Below, piece after piece: positions 47,530 through 61,000 of a stretch of DNA of 64,000 nucleotides. Within the stretch, counting starts at the first letter, position 1, and each line of letters begins with the position of its first letter. The notes beneath the pieces are model-generated. The model was not told the DNA's origin. It made no database searches and saw only the letters and a list, made by a program, of their open reading frames with translations. The position numbers and the translations under genes are program-made. This DNA comes from Spinacia oleracea (Eukaryota; Streptophyta; Magnoliopsida; Caryophyllales; Amaranthaceae). The DNA lies in assembly GCF_020520425.1 (NCBI RefSeq), contig NC_079487.1, positions 125,448,385-125,512,384 on the forward strand, given 5' to 3'.

Positions 47530-48056
47530 CATAATTGGAAAATTCTATGGAAATAATTGATCAGAGAGTCTAATCCTACGTATGGTTCAAATCTTCATGC
47601 TTACGCAAAAATGTCGTATGGATTTGCTCATTATATACGTATATTGTTAAGAAATCATTACAGAACGAAGAAAGTACAATACTTTAAATGAAAATCAAGT
47701 ATACTTTCTACTCCGTAAATTTTCAAACATTATTACGGTTGAAGGAGTACTCGTATTAGTTCACTACTTTCAATTATCAATTTCAAATAGTGTAACTCTG
47801 TACACAAAACGTTTGATGTCAACCGTGCAGTTTTTAGCATTCGACCTCTTCTGGCTACGAATTTCAACACACCATACAATTACCAAATGATTAAAAAAAA
47901 TTGAACCAATACAATCATGCCATTTGTGCAACATGATATCCTCGAAACATGAAATGAGGATAAATCGGTTCACCCGTGCACTAAATGATAAATCGGGTCA
48001 AAACTTTTATTTGAAGTTTCCATCTCAAATGACTCACATCAGAACATCACTTTGGC
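47530..48056. other. 3' flank of the E1 alpha gene
   Basis: Probably includes the 3' UTR of the minus-strand E1 alpha gene. No other feature was seen. Confidence 0.4.
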
Positions 48057-51000
48057 TCATGGCAGAGCAGTTCTAAGCACTTTCCTGTCTGCGCCGAATG
48101 ACTGCAAAGATAACAAATTAACATGCCGATCAAACACAAATTTAGTATATAACTAAACATCACACAGTATCATTATTAGCACACATTGTAGCAGTTATAC
48201 AGTCACTTAAAATCCATAAATAATTCCGCCCATATACTAAGAATGTAAATTTGGTCATACAATGCCAATAATTTGTTGAGGCAGTCCTTCATCCATGAAA
48301 AAACAGCAGTAACCTAACACTGAAGTCAAGAATGATGAGACAATTAACTACTCTCAATTTCTCATGACCATATAAGTTCACAGCTTGTTAAAAGGGCGTT
48401 CACCTAGATATCTGGTCAAAGGCCGTTGATGAATGAGATGATTTTTCAAAGGTCAAAAATATTTCAATACTAATTTCGGGGTTGGGATGAGATCAAAAGA
48501 GCAATTTTTAATGTCGATTTTCATTCAGCTCCTGGTATTGATGGTAATGGCAGCTGCTTTTATAAAGCTTCATGGGAAGTGGTTGGTAAGTATGTCACTG
48601 AAGCAATGAGGGAATTGTTCTCTAATGAGAAGCTGCTAAAGGAACTAAATGCCAAAAATTATTAATTTGATCCCAAAGGTAAAATGCTCTCTATCTGTGA
48701 CCGACTACAGACTAATATCTTGCTGCAATGTCATTTATGGCATGTTTTGTGCTTTCAACCCAAAGAGAGGGGGAGGGGTGAGACAAGGGGATCCCTTCTC
48801 CCCTGAATTTCAGTTTCAGCCTATACGCAAAGCCGTGAAGTTGAACCATCTACGTTTTGCTGATGATCTTTTGATCGCAAGGGTGAGTTCTAATGTGTAC
48901 ACCTAATGCTTCAGGGCTTACTGTTGTTCTCGGCCATCACGGGTCTACAAGCAATTTTTTCTAAATCTGCCGTCTACTGCAGTGGTATGGAGGAAACTGA
49001 CGTCAAGAGAATCACAGAAGCCTCTGGCTTCCAGCTTGGTTGTCTCCCTTTTAGGTACCTTGGGGTTCCCATCAATGCAACCAGGCTTAAAGTGGCTGAC
49101 TGTGAGCAGCTACTTGACAAGATGACTGCTATAATCAGGATTTGGAGCAGCAGGCACATCTCTTTTACCGGGAGACTTCAGTTAGTAAATTCTATCCTAA
49201 TGACTTTACATGTATATTGGGGTCAACTCTTTTTGTTGCCAAAAGACATATACCAGGATATGTAGCTTGGGATCAGGTTTATACTCAAAGAAAATCTGGT
49301 GGCTCGGCATCAGGAACACCATGCTCTGTAACCACGCTGCAGTTGGGAAATTGGTGTGGGGTATTGCTAAAGAAAAGACTCTTTATGGATGAGATGTGTT
49401 CATGCTATGTATATCTGCAAAGTAACTGGTGGGATTATGAGGCTCCTGCAACCGCCAGCTCTGCGTGGAAGAGTATATTCAAGGTGAACAAGGATCTCAT
49501 GGCTCGGGTAGAAATCCATAACTATTCCCCTAATCTGAAGTACAGAATTCACAGTCTACAAAGACTGTAGACTTACAGGGAGATCACACTACCCGAGACT
49601 GGAGTTACAGTGTGTGGAACAAACTTACAATTCCGAAACATTGGTTCATTCTTGGCTAGCTAGCCTGGGAGGATTGCAAACTAGAGCAAAACTCTTCAAA
49701 ATTGGATTCTGTGACAACCAGGAACGAATTATTTGTGGCTTGCAGCCAGAAAAAGACAAGCATTTGCTAGGGGATTGCACTTATAGTAAGCAGTGTATTG
49801 ACAATATCTTGGGTTGGTTGGGAATTCAATCCAGGAAAGGAACTTGACAAATGACAACTGTTCAATTGCTTTTGTGGTGCAGACAGAATTTCAAGGTATA
49901 TCAATTGCTTTTGTGGTGCAGTCAGAAATTTAAGGGATCTCAATTCAGGAAAACGGTTCTTGCTTTTGCTCTAGCTGCGGTTCTTTTTCGGGTTTAGGGA
50001 GTTCTTCCAAGCCCTCCTCTGGAGAATTTACGATGTGAATGATTTTTGGTGTGAATACAATTTTTTCTTACCAAGAAAAAAAAATGGAGTTGGGAAAGCT
50101 ATGTTTACACCATGACACTAATTTCCCAGGTCAAATCTCGTGTTAATCACCACAGAAGCTCACAACTCAATTTTGGATCACAATTAATAATTAACTTATC
50201 ACTTGTATACATTGTGAAACCATTCTAAGCATGCACTCTTATCTTAGAGTCTATGAGATTCTGTGTAAACTGAAAAAACCAACCAAACCCATTTCTTCTA
50301 TTGGGAAAGTTCCAAAACAACATGAGAAAACACATGAAAAAAAAAAGAGTTGGTTCAAGGAAATGTGTGGACACTTACCTCTGCCCCATAACCTTTCACG
50401 TAGATATTTGTAAAAAGATCAGAATTCTCAGGCATGGGACTCTCCTGGGATCACAAATTAGCAGCAACTCAGAAAACAATAGATCTTGAGACCAAAAAAA
50501 AAAACAAATAGATAACGAATACGTAAATAGAACATAGAAAGAAAGTTTTACCTTGGCCTTAGCAATAGCTTCATCTACTTCTTTCCTAACCTCCTTTTCA
50601 ATATCCTGCATCAAGGCATGAAAAGAAAACAGATTAGATAACAAAATTTCAATTCAATGTAGTCTTATTATAATTTGACGTGGCCGGGTAATAGTCAGAC
50701 GTCATACTCATAGAGTCATAGAAACTTCACACGAAACTGTACTACAAAAATAAAGCCCGAGAACAAAATCAACAATGCAGCTCCTTCAAACAAACAGCAT
50801 TACCTTTAGGTCCTTTTCTACAGCAATATCATGGGCCAATATCAGCTTCCTGACCCTCTCAATGGGATCACGTTCCTGTGAAGAAATGCATCAAAATGTT
50901 GTATAAAATCTCCAACTGAAAAAATTAGTTCCATTGAAATTCACAAACTAACTTTATACCTGTCTAATGCCTGATATCTCATCACGTGTCCGGTAGGTGC

Positions 51001-53129
51001 TTCCAGGATCAGACATTGAGTGTCCATGATACCTGTAAGTGTCCATCTCAAGTATCTAAAGACAGACACAGAAGCAAAAATGATAAATAAGGACAGAAAT
51101 GCATCCCATGTGACATCAAAATCTCAGAAAAACAAGTCGCAAGAACCTTTTAGAAAAGAAAAAACAAATGGATAGCGTGACATATACTTACAATTGGCCC
51201 ATTCTTCAAAACATACTCCTTCGCAAATTGGCAAGCTTGTTTCACTGCCAATACATCCATACCATCAACCTGAACAGAGAAGTTCACCAAGAATATTATG
51301 AGACGATAACATCACCAAAGTGCATACCTTTAACTACCTACTCGGTTTTTTTTACAAACTAAGCAGTTGACTCTACCCAACATTTGTTATTATCTATATG
51401 GTTGCACTACTGGTAGATCACCAAATGCTACTAGTAGGCTCTTAACATTTCACTAGATGAACAAAAACTCTTTGAGATATACTACAATTCTACGAAATAG
51501 AGTTGCTTATGAAAACAAATAAAGACATTCAACAACTTTTTAAAAACCAATCAATAAATACTACCATTTAGCATCCTTGAGCTCCATGTTCTACAACAGC
51601 AAAAACATAAGCCCTAAAAGTTCCTAAATTTGGAAAATTGGCTAGCACCTTTGGACCATTATCAGCGTAAATGATTATAATGAGTATTCAAAATACCAAT
51701 AAACCAAAAACGAAAACCAAAATATATCAAACCTTTAATCCGGGAACATAATCTCCACGTTTGTAATAGGCCGGACTCTTTGCAGCCCTCCATTCTGCAG
51801 TTCCCATACCATCTAAAACAAATGCAAATCATGAATCAATTACAGCCACTAACATCAGTCACTAGGCATAACATTAAAAGCCCAATGTACCTAACATTTC
51901 TAGATTCCACCACAAATACAAATCCAATAAGAACTAGAACAACAATGATAATTTTCACCGAGATTTTGATTATTGGGCCGTGTGTCAACTCCATACAAAT
52001 ACAGAAAGAAAATAAAATGCTAATCAGTTCAACAATGGCACCAAATTCTTTTATCTTTCCTTTATTATTCCTATAAATATCAGTGTCCCAATGTACACTT
52101 GTCGAGTTCTGATTATGTTTAGTGAAGTATATTTTAATTAACTCCTCTGCAAACGAGGTTTTCTTAATTGGCATACTATAGTGTTACGAGCAAACATATT
52201 CTCATGCTTAAATTATCCGAAAAATTAACCCAATTCCCAAATTCAGCTCTTTACCATTAAAACTCACCAAACAAAAACTTCAAATCAACTCCTTTGTTTG
52301 GGGGGATATAATTGATTAACTAAGATCACAGCAATTCATCCAAATCCAATTACAAGTAAACAAACCAAAAAAATTACCAATAACAAAATTATAATTGTTC
52401 TCACAAATAAAAGTCAAATAATCACTTACAGTGATTGTTCTCGCAAACGAGGATAGCAGGCAGATCCCAAAGAGCAGCCATATTCAAAGCCTCAAACAAT
52501 TGGCCTTGATTAGCAGCACCATCTCCGTACAACGCAAAACTCACAGTATCTTCCTTCTTATACTTCTGAGCAAAAGCCAGACCTACACCCAATGGAACCT
52601 GCGCTCCAACAATTCCGTGACCGCCGAAGAAACCTGAATCCTTCTTGTAGAAATGCATCGATCCACCTTTACCCTTAGAGCAACCATCCCGTCTGCCCAT
52701 CAATTCGGCGAAAGCGCTGACAAGCGATCCCCCGCGGGCGAGATAGATGCAATGGTCACGGTAGGCTGTAATTATATTATCCTTTTTGGTAATCGCCGCT
52801 TCCATCCCGACGGCGACGGCTTCTTGGCCGTCATAAAGATGGCAAAATCCTCGAATTAGCTTGGCCTTGTAAAGAGAATCGGAGGCGATCTCCATACGGC
52901 GCATGAGGGCCATGGTGCGGAAGTAGTCCATGAGTTCCGCCGGGGTTGTTTCGACGGAGCGGGATGGGGGTTCGATGATGTGGGATTTGTAAGGGATGCT
53001 GGTTTCGATGGTTAGGGTTTTAGAGGAATCGGTGGAGAAGGGGCGGTGGAGGTGGTTGTGTGCGGTGGTGAGGGGGCGGAGGAGGGAGGAGAGAGATTTC
53101 GCTCGGTTGACTCGGTGGAGGAGCGCCAT
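48057..53129 (-). CDS. pyruvate dehydrogenase E1 component subunit alpha, mitochondrial
   Basis: Eight exons on the minus strand: 53129-52430, 51812-51733, 51269-51192, 51055-50960, 50875-50804, 50605-50552, 50444-50379 and 48101-48057. All have GT-AG introns and consistent phase, giving 1191 nt or 396 residues (Arabidopsis is 389). E1 alpha pairs with E1 beta to decarboxylate pyruvate on thiamine diphosphate in the mitochondrial PDH complex. Residues 1 to about 35 are a Ser/Arg-rich targeting peptide. The thiamine-diphosphate motif runs GDG (202-204) to NN (231-232). Exon 4 encodes [20 protein letters not shown], the phospho-regulatory loop with S299 in the site-1 position. The last exon adds only [14 protein letters not shown] and lies 2.28 kb beyond exon 7, because the intron holds an antisense LINE. 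The start is the ATG before ALLHRVNRA. The gene is divergent from ISE2. Confidence 0.94.
48480..50084 (+). mobile_element. L1-type LINE remnant in the last intron of the E1 alpha gene
   Basis: It reads in order: [20 protein letters not shown] (reverse transcriptase start), [48 protein letters not shown] (catalytic FADD), [34 protein letters not shown] and a zf-RVT-like [20 protein letters not shown]. It ends in TTACCAAGAAAAAAAAA. The segment between [10 protein letters not shown] and the RQGDP motif is largely missing, the frame shifts several times and the endonuclease end is absent, so it is 5'-truncated and dead. It lies antisense to the host gene, wholly inside intron 7 (50378-48102). Confidence 0.85.
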
Positions 53130-53397
53130 GGTTGAGAGAGAGAGAGAGAATGAAATGGGGATCGAAATGAGGTAAAAGAGGATTACGGGAATATGGACTT
53201 GGTGGACCGATGCTATATGAAGGGGAAAGTATCAAAGTAGCCGCAAGACAATTGGTGTTGGCAACAACTTTTTAATTTTGGAATTTTAGGTATTTTGGTC
53301 TTGGTATAATTGGTAAATTCAACAACAATTTGGACCTGATTGTTGTGTTAGTGACAAGTGTGACTTCAAATTTATTTTAACTAGAAATTAAGCTTGT
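53130..53397. promoter_or_regulatory. 5' flank of the E1 alpha gene
   Basis: Starts with a GAGAGA tract (53134-53150; CT-rich on the gene strand), typical of a plant 5' leader. No clear TATA box. Confidence 0.35.
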
Positions 53398-53958
53398 CAA
53401 CGATACTCTAATACTTCGCAAAACATTACGAATAATATATATCTAATTTTGAATAGTGATATCTGAATCATTTGTAGTTTTATGTTATGAGTGACTTTAC
53501 AATTGACTAACAAGTCCGCGACTATATTATCTTCCTTATAGACCAATTAAAGAGAGCAACTTCTCACTTTTATAGTAATGTAAGACAATCAAACAATGAT
53601 TGACAATGTGGACACTCTCTCCTCCGTCCACTAATACTTCGTAAAGCATTACGAAAAATATATGTCTAATTTTGAATAGTGATATCATAATTATTTGTTT
53701 TTTTTTTGTGTAAATGAGCCCACAAGGGTGGGGATCCCAAGATCACCCGAAACCGGGATGGAAGCTCTAACCAACTGAGCTATTCATCACTCTCATATCA
53801 TAATTATTTGTAGTTTTACGTGTTAAGTGACTTCACAATTGATTACCAAGTCTGCGACTATATTATTTTTCTTATAGACCAGTTAAAGAGAGCAACTTCT
53901 CACTTTTATATTAGTGAAAGCAAACAAACAATGATAGGCATTATGAACACTCTCTCCT
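53398..53958. repeat. tandem duplication of about 235 bp, second copy split by a SINE
   Basis: Copy 1 (about 53398-53627) and copy 2 (about 53628-53958) share TAATACTTCG, TCTAATTTTGAATAGTGATAT, GCGACTATATTAT and GAGAGCAACTTCTCACTTTT in the same order. Copy 2 is longer only because of the insertion at 53698-53794 and its duplication. Confidence 0.82.
53698..53794 (-). mobile_element. short tRNA-derived SINE with 16-bp TSD
   Basis: Perfect ATATCATAATTATTTG copies lie at 53682-53697 and 53795-53810. On the minus strand it has ATAGCTCAGTTGGTTAGAGC (a strong A box), then GGTGATCTTGGGATCC in the B-box position, GTGGGCTCATTTACAC and an A tail. 97 bp. Confidence 0.85.
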
Positions 53959-53959
53959 C

Positions 53960-55092
53960 CATCCATTCGCCTTTGAACTTTGAAAATGCTTGACTCCATT
54001 TAAGTCTTTAGTTTTCCTTTTCCCCATTATTTTTGCTACTCATCAAGACCAATCTTTATTGCTTTTATTTTTGCCTTAAAGGACAACCAAAAACCACGGT
54101 TTATGTTTGATGCGGATAATGTAGTATCAGATAAAATGGTGGAAATTCTGCTTGTTTTAAACCATTTTGTTATCACCTAATTGTTAATGAGAGAACATTT
54201 TACAGTTTTCCATGAATTTTGGCACCGGGGCTAGTCACTATGTCCACCACTAGCGAAATACACCCTTCATTGTGGCCACCGTCTTTAGAACGGTTACCTC
54301 ACCAAAGTCGACCCTCATTATCATTACCACTATTCCTCAAGGTAGGTTTTTGCGTCAATGTTTTTGGGGGATCTTGCCTCATATTAATTCATCGCCTTCG
54401 AATCACTCTTTAATTTATACAGGTATTATCATTGCTGTTGGTGTTGGCGATTGGTCTTTCGAGATTTGTGTATGAAGCAGAGGACAAACAATATACTGGA
54501 TGCATGTGGTGAGTTTGTGAGGTCAATGAATATGGTTGACAAAGTGAGAGTACCTTGAAGGTGAAATAATCACACCTTTTGAGTGTTACAAATGGACAAG
54601 AACATTAAACAAACCAATTTTCTAACTATACAAATTGTCTCTAATTATTATCTTGACTTATCAGATTATAAAATTGGACCATGTTTAATGTGACATGCCC
54701 TGCGTTAAAGCTATTATACATCCATAAACAAAAATAGAACACAATTTTTTTATATATTTGACATTTTTTTCTGTTACATTTACGGATTTACCCCATTTAT
54801 ACAAGTAATCGTTTGAAAGTTTCGTGTTACTCGTGGAACACAAAGTATAGTCTACATTAGTACTCGTGTTACTTGTGCCACATCATGAAATAACGTCGTC
54901 AGCAAAATATCTACTCAATAGACTACTTATTTCATCAAGATCGAAACGACGTCACTTTCTCAAAATATTTTCTGAAAAAATAAGAAAAAAAGAACATGAT
55001 AATAATAATTTGTAAAATTCGAGATTGAATTTGAGCGGCGTGTTTGAGAAGTGAAGGAGAGAGCAAGAGAGCTAAGCAACAGCTCTCCCGCC
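53960..55092. promoter_or_regulatory. 5' flank of ISE2
   Basis: AT-rich spacer with no bounded element recognised. The 5' leader probably begins around 55000. An upstream in-frame ATG at 55051 would extend the protein by 14 residues but fits the transit peptide less well than the ATG at 55093. Confidence 0.35.
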
Positions 55093-58000
55093 ATGAACAC
55101 ACTCCTCCAAATTCTTCCTACCTTCTCTCCTCTCTCTCTATCCTCCTTCACGCTTCTCCCTTCTTTTCATTCACACTCAACAATCCAATTCCCCAAATTA
55201 GGGTTTTGTTCCCCCAAATTACTTCGCACCTCTCAATTTCGCCCTAATTCTCTCTCCTCCGTCGAAAACCAGCTCTCCGACGCTGAGGAAGATGATTATG
55301 ACGATGAGGACGACGAGGCTGCCGATGAGTATGACGATGTTTCCGGTGATACGGAAGTTTCAGGTGAGTTGGAGGATGACGACGAAGTTGAGGCTCAAGA
55401 CGACGAGTTAAACTCGTCGGTTTGGAGTAGTAATGATTCTAAGCTAGAGAGAGTTCAGAAGTTGTGCGATGAAGTCAGAGAATTTGGTTCTGAAATTATT
55501 GACGCCAATGAACTCGCCTCCATTTATGATTTCCGTATTGACAAATTTCAGGTTTTAAATTTTATTACTTTTATTTCACTTTCTCTAAATTAATTGAGGA
55601 TTTTGTGCTGCTTTTTAGTGTTCAACAAATTCCAGCTGCTCTAATCTGTTAACAATGTGACTATTTTTAAACAAAAAAATTTAGAGGTTGGCGATAAAGG
55701 CATTTTTGAGAGGCTCGTCGGTGGTGGTTTCGGCGCCGACAAGCAGTGGCAAGACATTGATAGCAGAGGCCGCGGCGGTGGCGACCGTAGCTAAAGGAAA
55801 GCGGCTGTTCTATACTACTCCACTCAAAGCATTGTCAAATCAAAAGTTCCGCGAGTTTCGGTATTACTCCTATACATGATAATTTGTTAAATTTTGGTCT
55901 TGAGAGTTAAATCAATTGGATAGGTCAAGTTTGATGATGGATAATATATTTATACGTTATTTTTGGTGCTTTTATTTATAGGGATACATTTGGAGATAGT
56001 AATGTTGGCCTTTTGACCGGGGATTCTGCTATTAATAAAGATGCTCCAGTTTTGATTATGACAACAGAAATTTTGCGGAACATGTTGTATCAGAGGTACA
56101 TTTCTTTTATTTCTACTCAAACTTCACACTTAATGGCAAAACTCACTAGATTTTTCAAATTTTGATATTTGTATTTATTTATCTGTTTTTGTAATTCATT
56201 TTGCATTACTGTATTAATGAACATACATAACTTACATTTAGAAAGGATTCGATTATGCCAACTTGCGTGCTGAAGCTAGTCATTTCAGAATGTGTGCGAA
56301 GCTCCTTTGAAAACAATGCCTCATGTTACCTCGAGATTTGGTCTATACTCACTTCATTATTAGTTTTCGGGTCTTTAATGATCCGACATCATCAAACTTG
56401 CCTAAGGGAATGCATTCATGGAATCAGGACTCCAGATGTATGTAAATTACGGCTCTAATTTGAAGCGTCAAGTGTCTTGTAATAACCCCGCTCTACCAAC
56501 ATTTGGAATGGAGACTTACAAGTAATATAGCTGCCTTGTGATTCTATGTATGAGACTTTGTGAACCACATTTGCACACATCACCATCAATATTCCGTTAT
56601 TTTGTCGGCTGATAAAGGATGTGAATTACTGAATTCACATAAAGCTTTAAACTTAACCTGCAATGACTTTTTGAGCATGTTTCTACTAGTCATGTACTCA
56701 TGTATATTTATGATGCAAGTTCTTTTTTCGTGTGTATAGCTGGACAAAAAAATACAGTAAGGGGACAGATTCTAAGTACTTTGGATGAAATTTGATTTAT
56801 TTCTGCTGGCCTGGATTTAGTCTTGGTGTTATAGATTTAATAATTCATTGAAGTTTACAACTTTATGTATCTTTTATAATGCTTTTAAGCAATTGAGCCT
56901 CTAACTTTTTTTGATGTATCATGCAGTGTTGGAGTGGTTTCTTCTGGGAGTGGGCTATTTGATGTTGATGTAATTGTTTTGGATGAAGTACATTATCTAA
57001 GTGATACATCTCGTGGTACTGTTTGGGAGGAAACTGTATGTTGTTTTTTTCTTCTCCTTTCTCCCCTTGTGGCTTTCCTTGCAATTGTTTCTTTAGTATT
57101 TCCTAGCACCCACTTATTTTTTTACTTTGGGATCATTAGGTCATTTATTGCCCGAAAGAAGTGCAGCTTATTTGTCTATCCGCAACTGTTGCAAATCCAG
57201 ATGAGTTAGCTGGTTGGATTGGACAGGTACTCTTTAATCTTGATGCATGATAAATCATTGAGGAAATTTATAGGGTGGTCGCAGTATTTTAAATGCTTCT
57301 GCTGAGGTTGACATCCTATTCCTACACAAGTCGTATGGCTTCGCTTTGCAGAGGTTTGAAGAATATGCTTGAAAATGGTACTTTGCTTTGCAGAGGATTA
57401 AATGCTCCCTCCGTTCCTTTTTAAATGCATCACTTTGACTTTGGCACTATTCATACACTAACTTTGACTTGATTTTTTTTTACTAATTTATAAAAGTCAA
57501 ATGTTATTATGTAAAATGTTGTTTGATTGGTCACAATAAATATTTTCATAATATCAACTACTAATGGAAAATGAAGCATTGGCAAGTATGCAATGTGATG
57601 CATTTAAAAAAGAACAGAGGGAGTATTATCTTGGATGAGCTTGAGCAAGTCTTATGAGTTCTTTCTTTTGTGGAACCAATAAAATTATATGCACAACAGC
57701 ACAACAGATAATAATTAAAGGACAGCTTACATGTATTAGTATGATACTCATTTTACCGAAGTCACATAACTATGCTACTGATATGATTAAACTAAAAGTT
57801 GTAAGAGCTGTGCTTCTTGTGGAAAGTTGTTTGGTGAACAAAATGAAGAACACCATCATTGGAAGTTATACTTCCTGCAAATTGGGGGAAGATGTTTACC
57901 AAGGAATCCCTAGGAAGTTCTACTTAATGTAGCATTTTGAACACTTACAAAGCAATGCAAATTTTTAGAAATTATGGTTTACAATCTTCAAGGGAGTATA

Positions 58001-61000
58001 GCTCCTTGTATCCACTAAGCAGGGAAGCAACTACAAAGAAACAATATACCCAAATCATTAAATGAACCATCAAGACATGGATGGCTTGTTTAGTTTCATT
58101 ATCACCGAAACTTAGTTCATTGAAGTAAATTTAACTTCCCTTAGAATAAATAAAAAGTAAATCTGACTTGATTTTTCTGCAACAAAGATAAGCTATGAAC
58201 AAAGAGTAAAAATAACTAACCTCACAAAGAACAGAAAGATTTTTATTGTTTATAACTTTATATTGATGTAGTAGATTCTCATTGTCCTCTATCCTTGGGT
58301 TCAGGTTAATATAGGAGTATTACTTTGTGAACTGCGATTACGTAGAAATTTGATTAAAGTCACATTTTACTAATTGTTGGATTAGAAAGTCAGATGAAGT
58401 CATGAAGGGCATCAATTGCATAGACTGTCAAACACATGGGTTATGGCACAGATTTTCTTAGCAAATGCATTCAATTTTAGCACGAATACATGGTTTAATC
58501 TGATATCCTTTTGTTTCTTTTTAGATTCATGGCAAAACAGAATTGGTTACATCATCAAAACGTCCTGTACCATTGACATGGCTTTTTTCTACGAAAACCT
58601 CTTTGCTTCCACTTCTTGATGAGAGTGGAACGAGTATGAACAGGTAAGTCGGTCATTTTACATTGTGAGCAGGTAGTCTGTTTTATTCAGGAGTTCGAAG
58701 AGTGTAGTCTTATTCATATCGCTAATAAAGAAGCTAATATTTGTTTAAAGCTTAAAAACCTACAGCCAATGTGCAATTGTTTAAAACTTTAAAGAAGCTA
58801 GGCCCCTCAATGAAAGGGGTGAATATGTGAAGAATAAGAGCTAACCAACATGCTTTATTTGATTGCTGGACATGGTGTGTAACACGTTGTTTTGAGCATC
58901 TGAAGATTATATGAGCCAAAATTTTTAATTCAATTTCTCTCAGTACTTGTTTAAAGAGTTCTTTTTACATGCAATTATCTTGACTCTTTCTGTACATGCA
59001 ATTGGATCTGGCAACTGGATGTGACTCTAACTGTCTCCTACTGCACGGTGCCTTTAAACAGGAGGCTTTCAGTCAACTATCTTCGCCTTTATGCTTCAGG
59101 GGAGAAATCTCAGAAAGATGAGGGATCTAGACGTAGAAATTCTAGAAGACGTAAAGATGACAGTGATCTGGTCTATGAGGAGTATGGTAGCTCGTCTAGA
59201 CAGTCTTCTCTGTCAAGAAATGACATAAACATGATCCGACGTTCACTAGTATGCCCCTGTAATCATCATTCTTTTCCGTGTGACTGACTTCTTCAATGCT
59301 CTTTTTGCAACTTGATTGCTTTTCTTTTCCTTCTACGACTGTTTGATTCAATATTTGATAAGATAACTTGAGAAGTTATTCATCTTTTAGGTTCCTCAAG
59401 TTGAAGATACACTGGAACATCTTAAAGGAAAGGATATGTTGCCTGCAATTTGGTTTATTTTTAGCAGAAAAGGTTGTGATGCAGCTGTTCAGTACCTTGA
59501 GGGTTCCAAGCTTCTGGATGAGTGTGAGAAGGTTGAAGTGGAACTGGCCCTGAAACGATTTCGTATTCAGTACCCTGATGCTGTCAGAGAGCCTGCTGTA
59601 AAGGGCCTCCGACGGGGCATTGCTGCACATCATGCTGGTTGTCTTCCCCTGTGGAAATCATTCATAGAAGAGCTTTTTCAGAGGGGCCTCATTAAGGTTG
59701 TTTTTGCCACGGAAACTCTTGCTGCAGGAATAAATATGCCTGCTAGGACAGCTGTTATTGCTTCACTCAGCAAAAGGACTGAAGCTGGACGTATCCAGCT
59801 AAGATCCAATGAGCTGTTTCAGATGGCAGGCCGTGCTGGACGTCGAGGTATAGATGAAAAAGGTCATGTAGTGCTTATCCAGAGTCCCTTTGAAGGTGCT
59901 GAAGAAAGCTGCGCGCTTCTATTTTCTGGCATGGAGCCTCTTGTTTCACAGTTTACTGCTTCATATGGAATGGTTTTGAACCTTCTTGGGGTATGCTCCT
60001 ACTATAATCTCTTAGACTCTGGCTACCTCTTTTTTCTGGTTGATAATAATCATTGAGTCTTTCTTAGGGTGCAAAAGTTACCCGGCGATCAAATGAAGCA
60101 GATGGCATCAAGATTTCTCAAACAGGACGAACTTTGGAAGAAGCAAGGAAGTTAGTTGAGCAAAGTTTTGGAAACTACCTTGGGAGCAATGTAATGCTTG
60201 CTTCAAAAGAGGAACTTGGCAGAGTTCAGAAAGAAATAGAATTATTAACTGCAGAAGTCAGTGATGATGCTTTTGATAGGAAAATCAGGAAGTTGTTGTC
60301 AGAATCAGCATACCAAGAGATTACTGGTTTGCAGGAAGAGTTAAGGGTAGGGTGCTCCTCCATGTCTCTTTCCTGGTAGTTAAACTACTGGAATTTGGTT
60401 ATAATATTTCTTGAGACTTATCCATAGAACATTAAGGGACCCCCTGTCTTTTTTCAGCGGGTGGGAACCGGTATCTGCTTATTTGCGTTATAGCTTCTTC
60501 TTGCATCCGTTATTGCACCCCGAGATATTAGTTGTGAAAAGGTGAACCTTATATTGTGGATGTCAAGTATATCAATCACAAAACTACCTGACCGAGTATG
60601 AAAAGAACAATGCATGGAGTATCCAGGATATACTTTATTTCAATAAGACAATGACAAACAGGAGAACTTCCACAAACCATGGAGGCTTTACTTTCATCTG
60701 ATAACAATGCTATTCTGGCTCTGTCTAGGACTTTTGCTTTTAATTACTTAAAGGAAAATTCTGAATGTTGGAATGACTTATTTAGCATGAAATAAAGCTT
60801 ACAAAGTTGTTTGCTTAATTGTTGTAAACTTGTAATGTTAGCATATAAATTCTCATAGCAGATACAGATATAAGGATTTTCTTCATCAGTGTTCTCTTCA
60901 TGAGAAAAAAAAATGTTGTAGTGTCTGATATTTACATTCATTTTGATGTACAGTAAGAAGCTCTAAAAATCCCCCATGTTTCTCTCAGGAAGAAAAGCGT

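Noticed and set aside
48649-49850. A series of host genes on the plus strand
   Set aside because: The frames are pieces of an L1-type reverse transcriptase and its tail inside the E1 alpha intron.
53020-53235. Proline-rich minus-strand open frame
   Set aside because: It overlaps E1 alpha exon 1 in another frame and the CT-rich leader; a shadow.
55051-55092. Upstream in-frame start for ISE2
   Set aside because: It adds a charged 14-residue lead (KERARELSNS...) unlike a transit peptide. The ATG at 55093 matches the start of the Arabidopsis protein (MNTL...).
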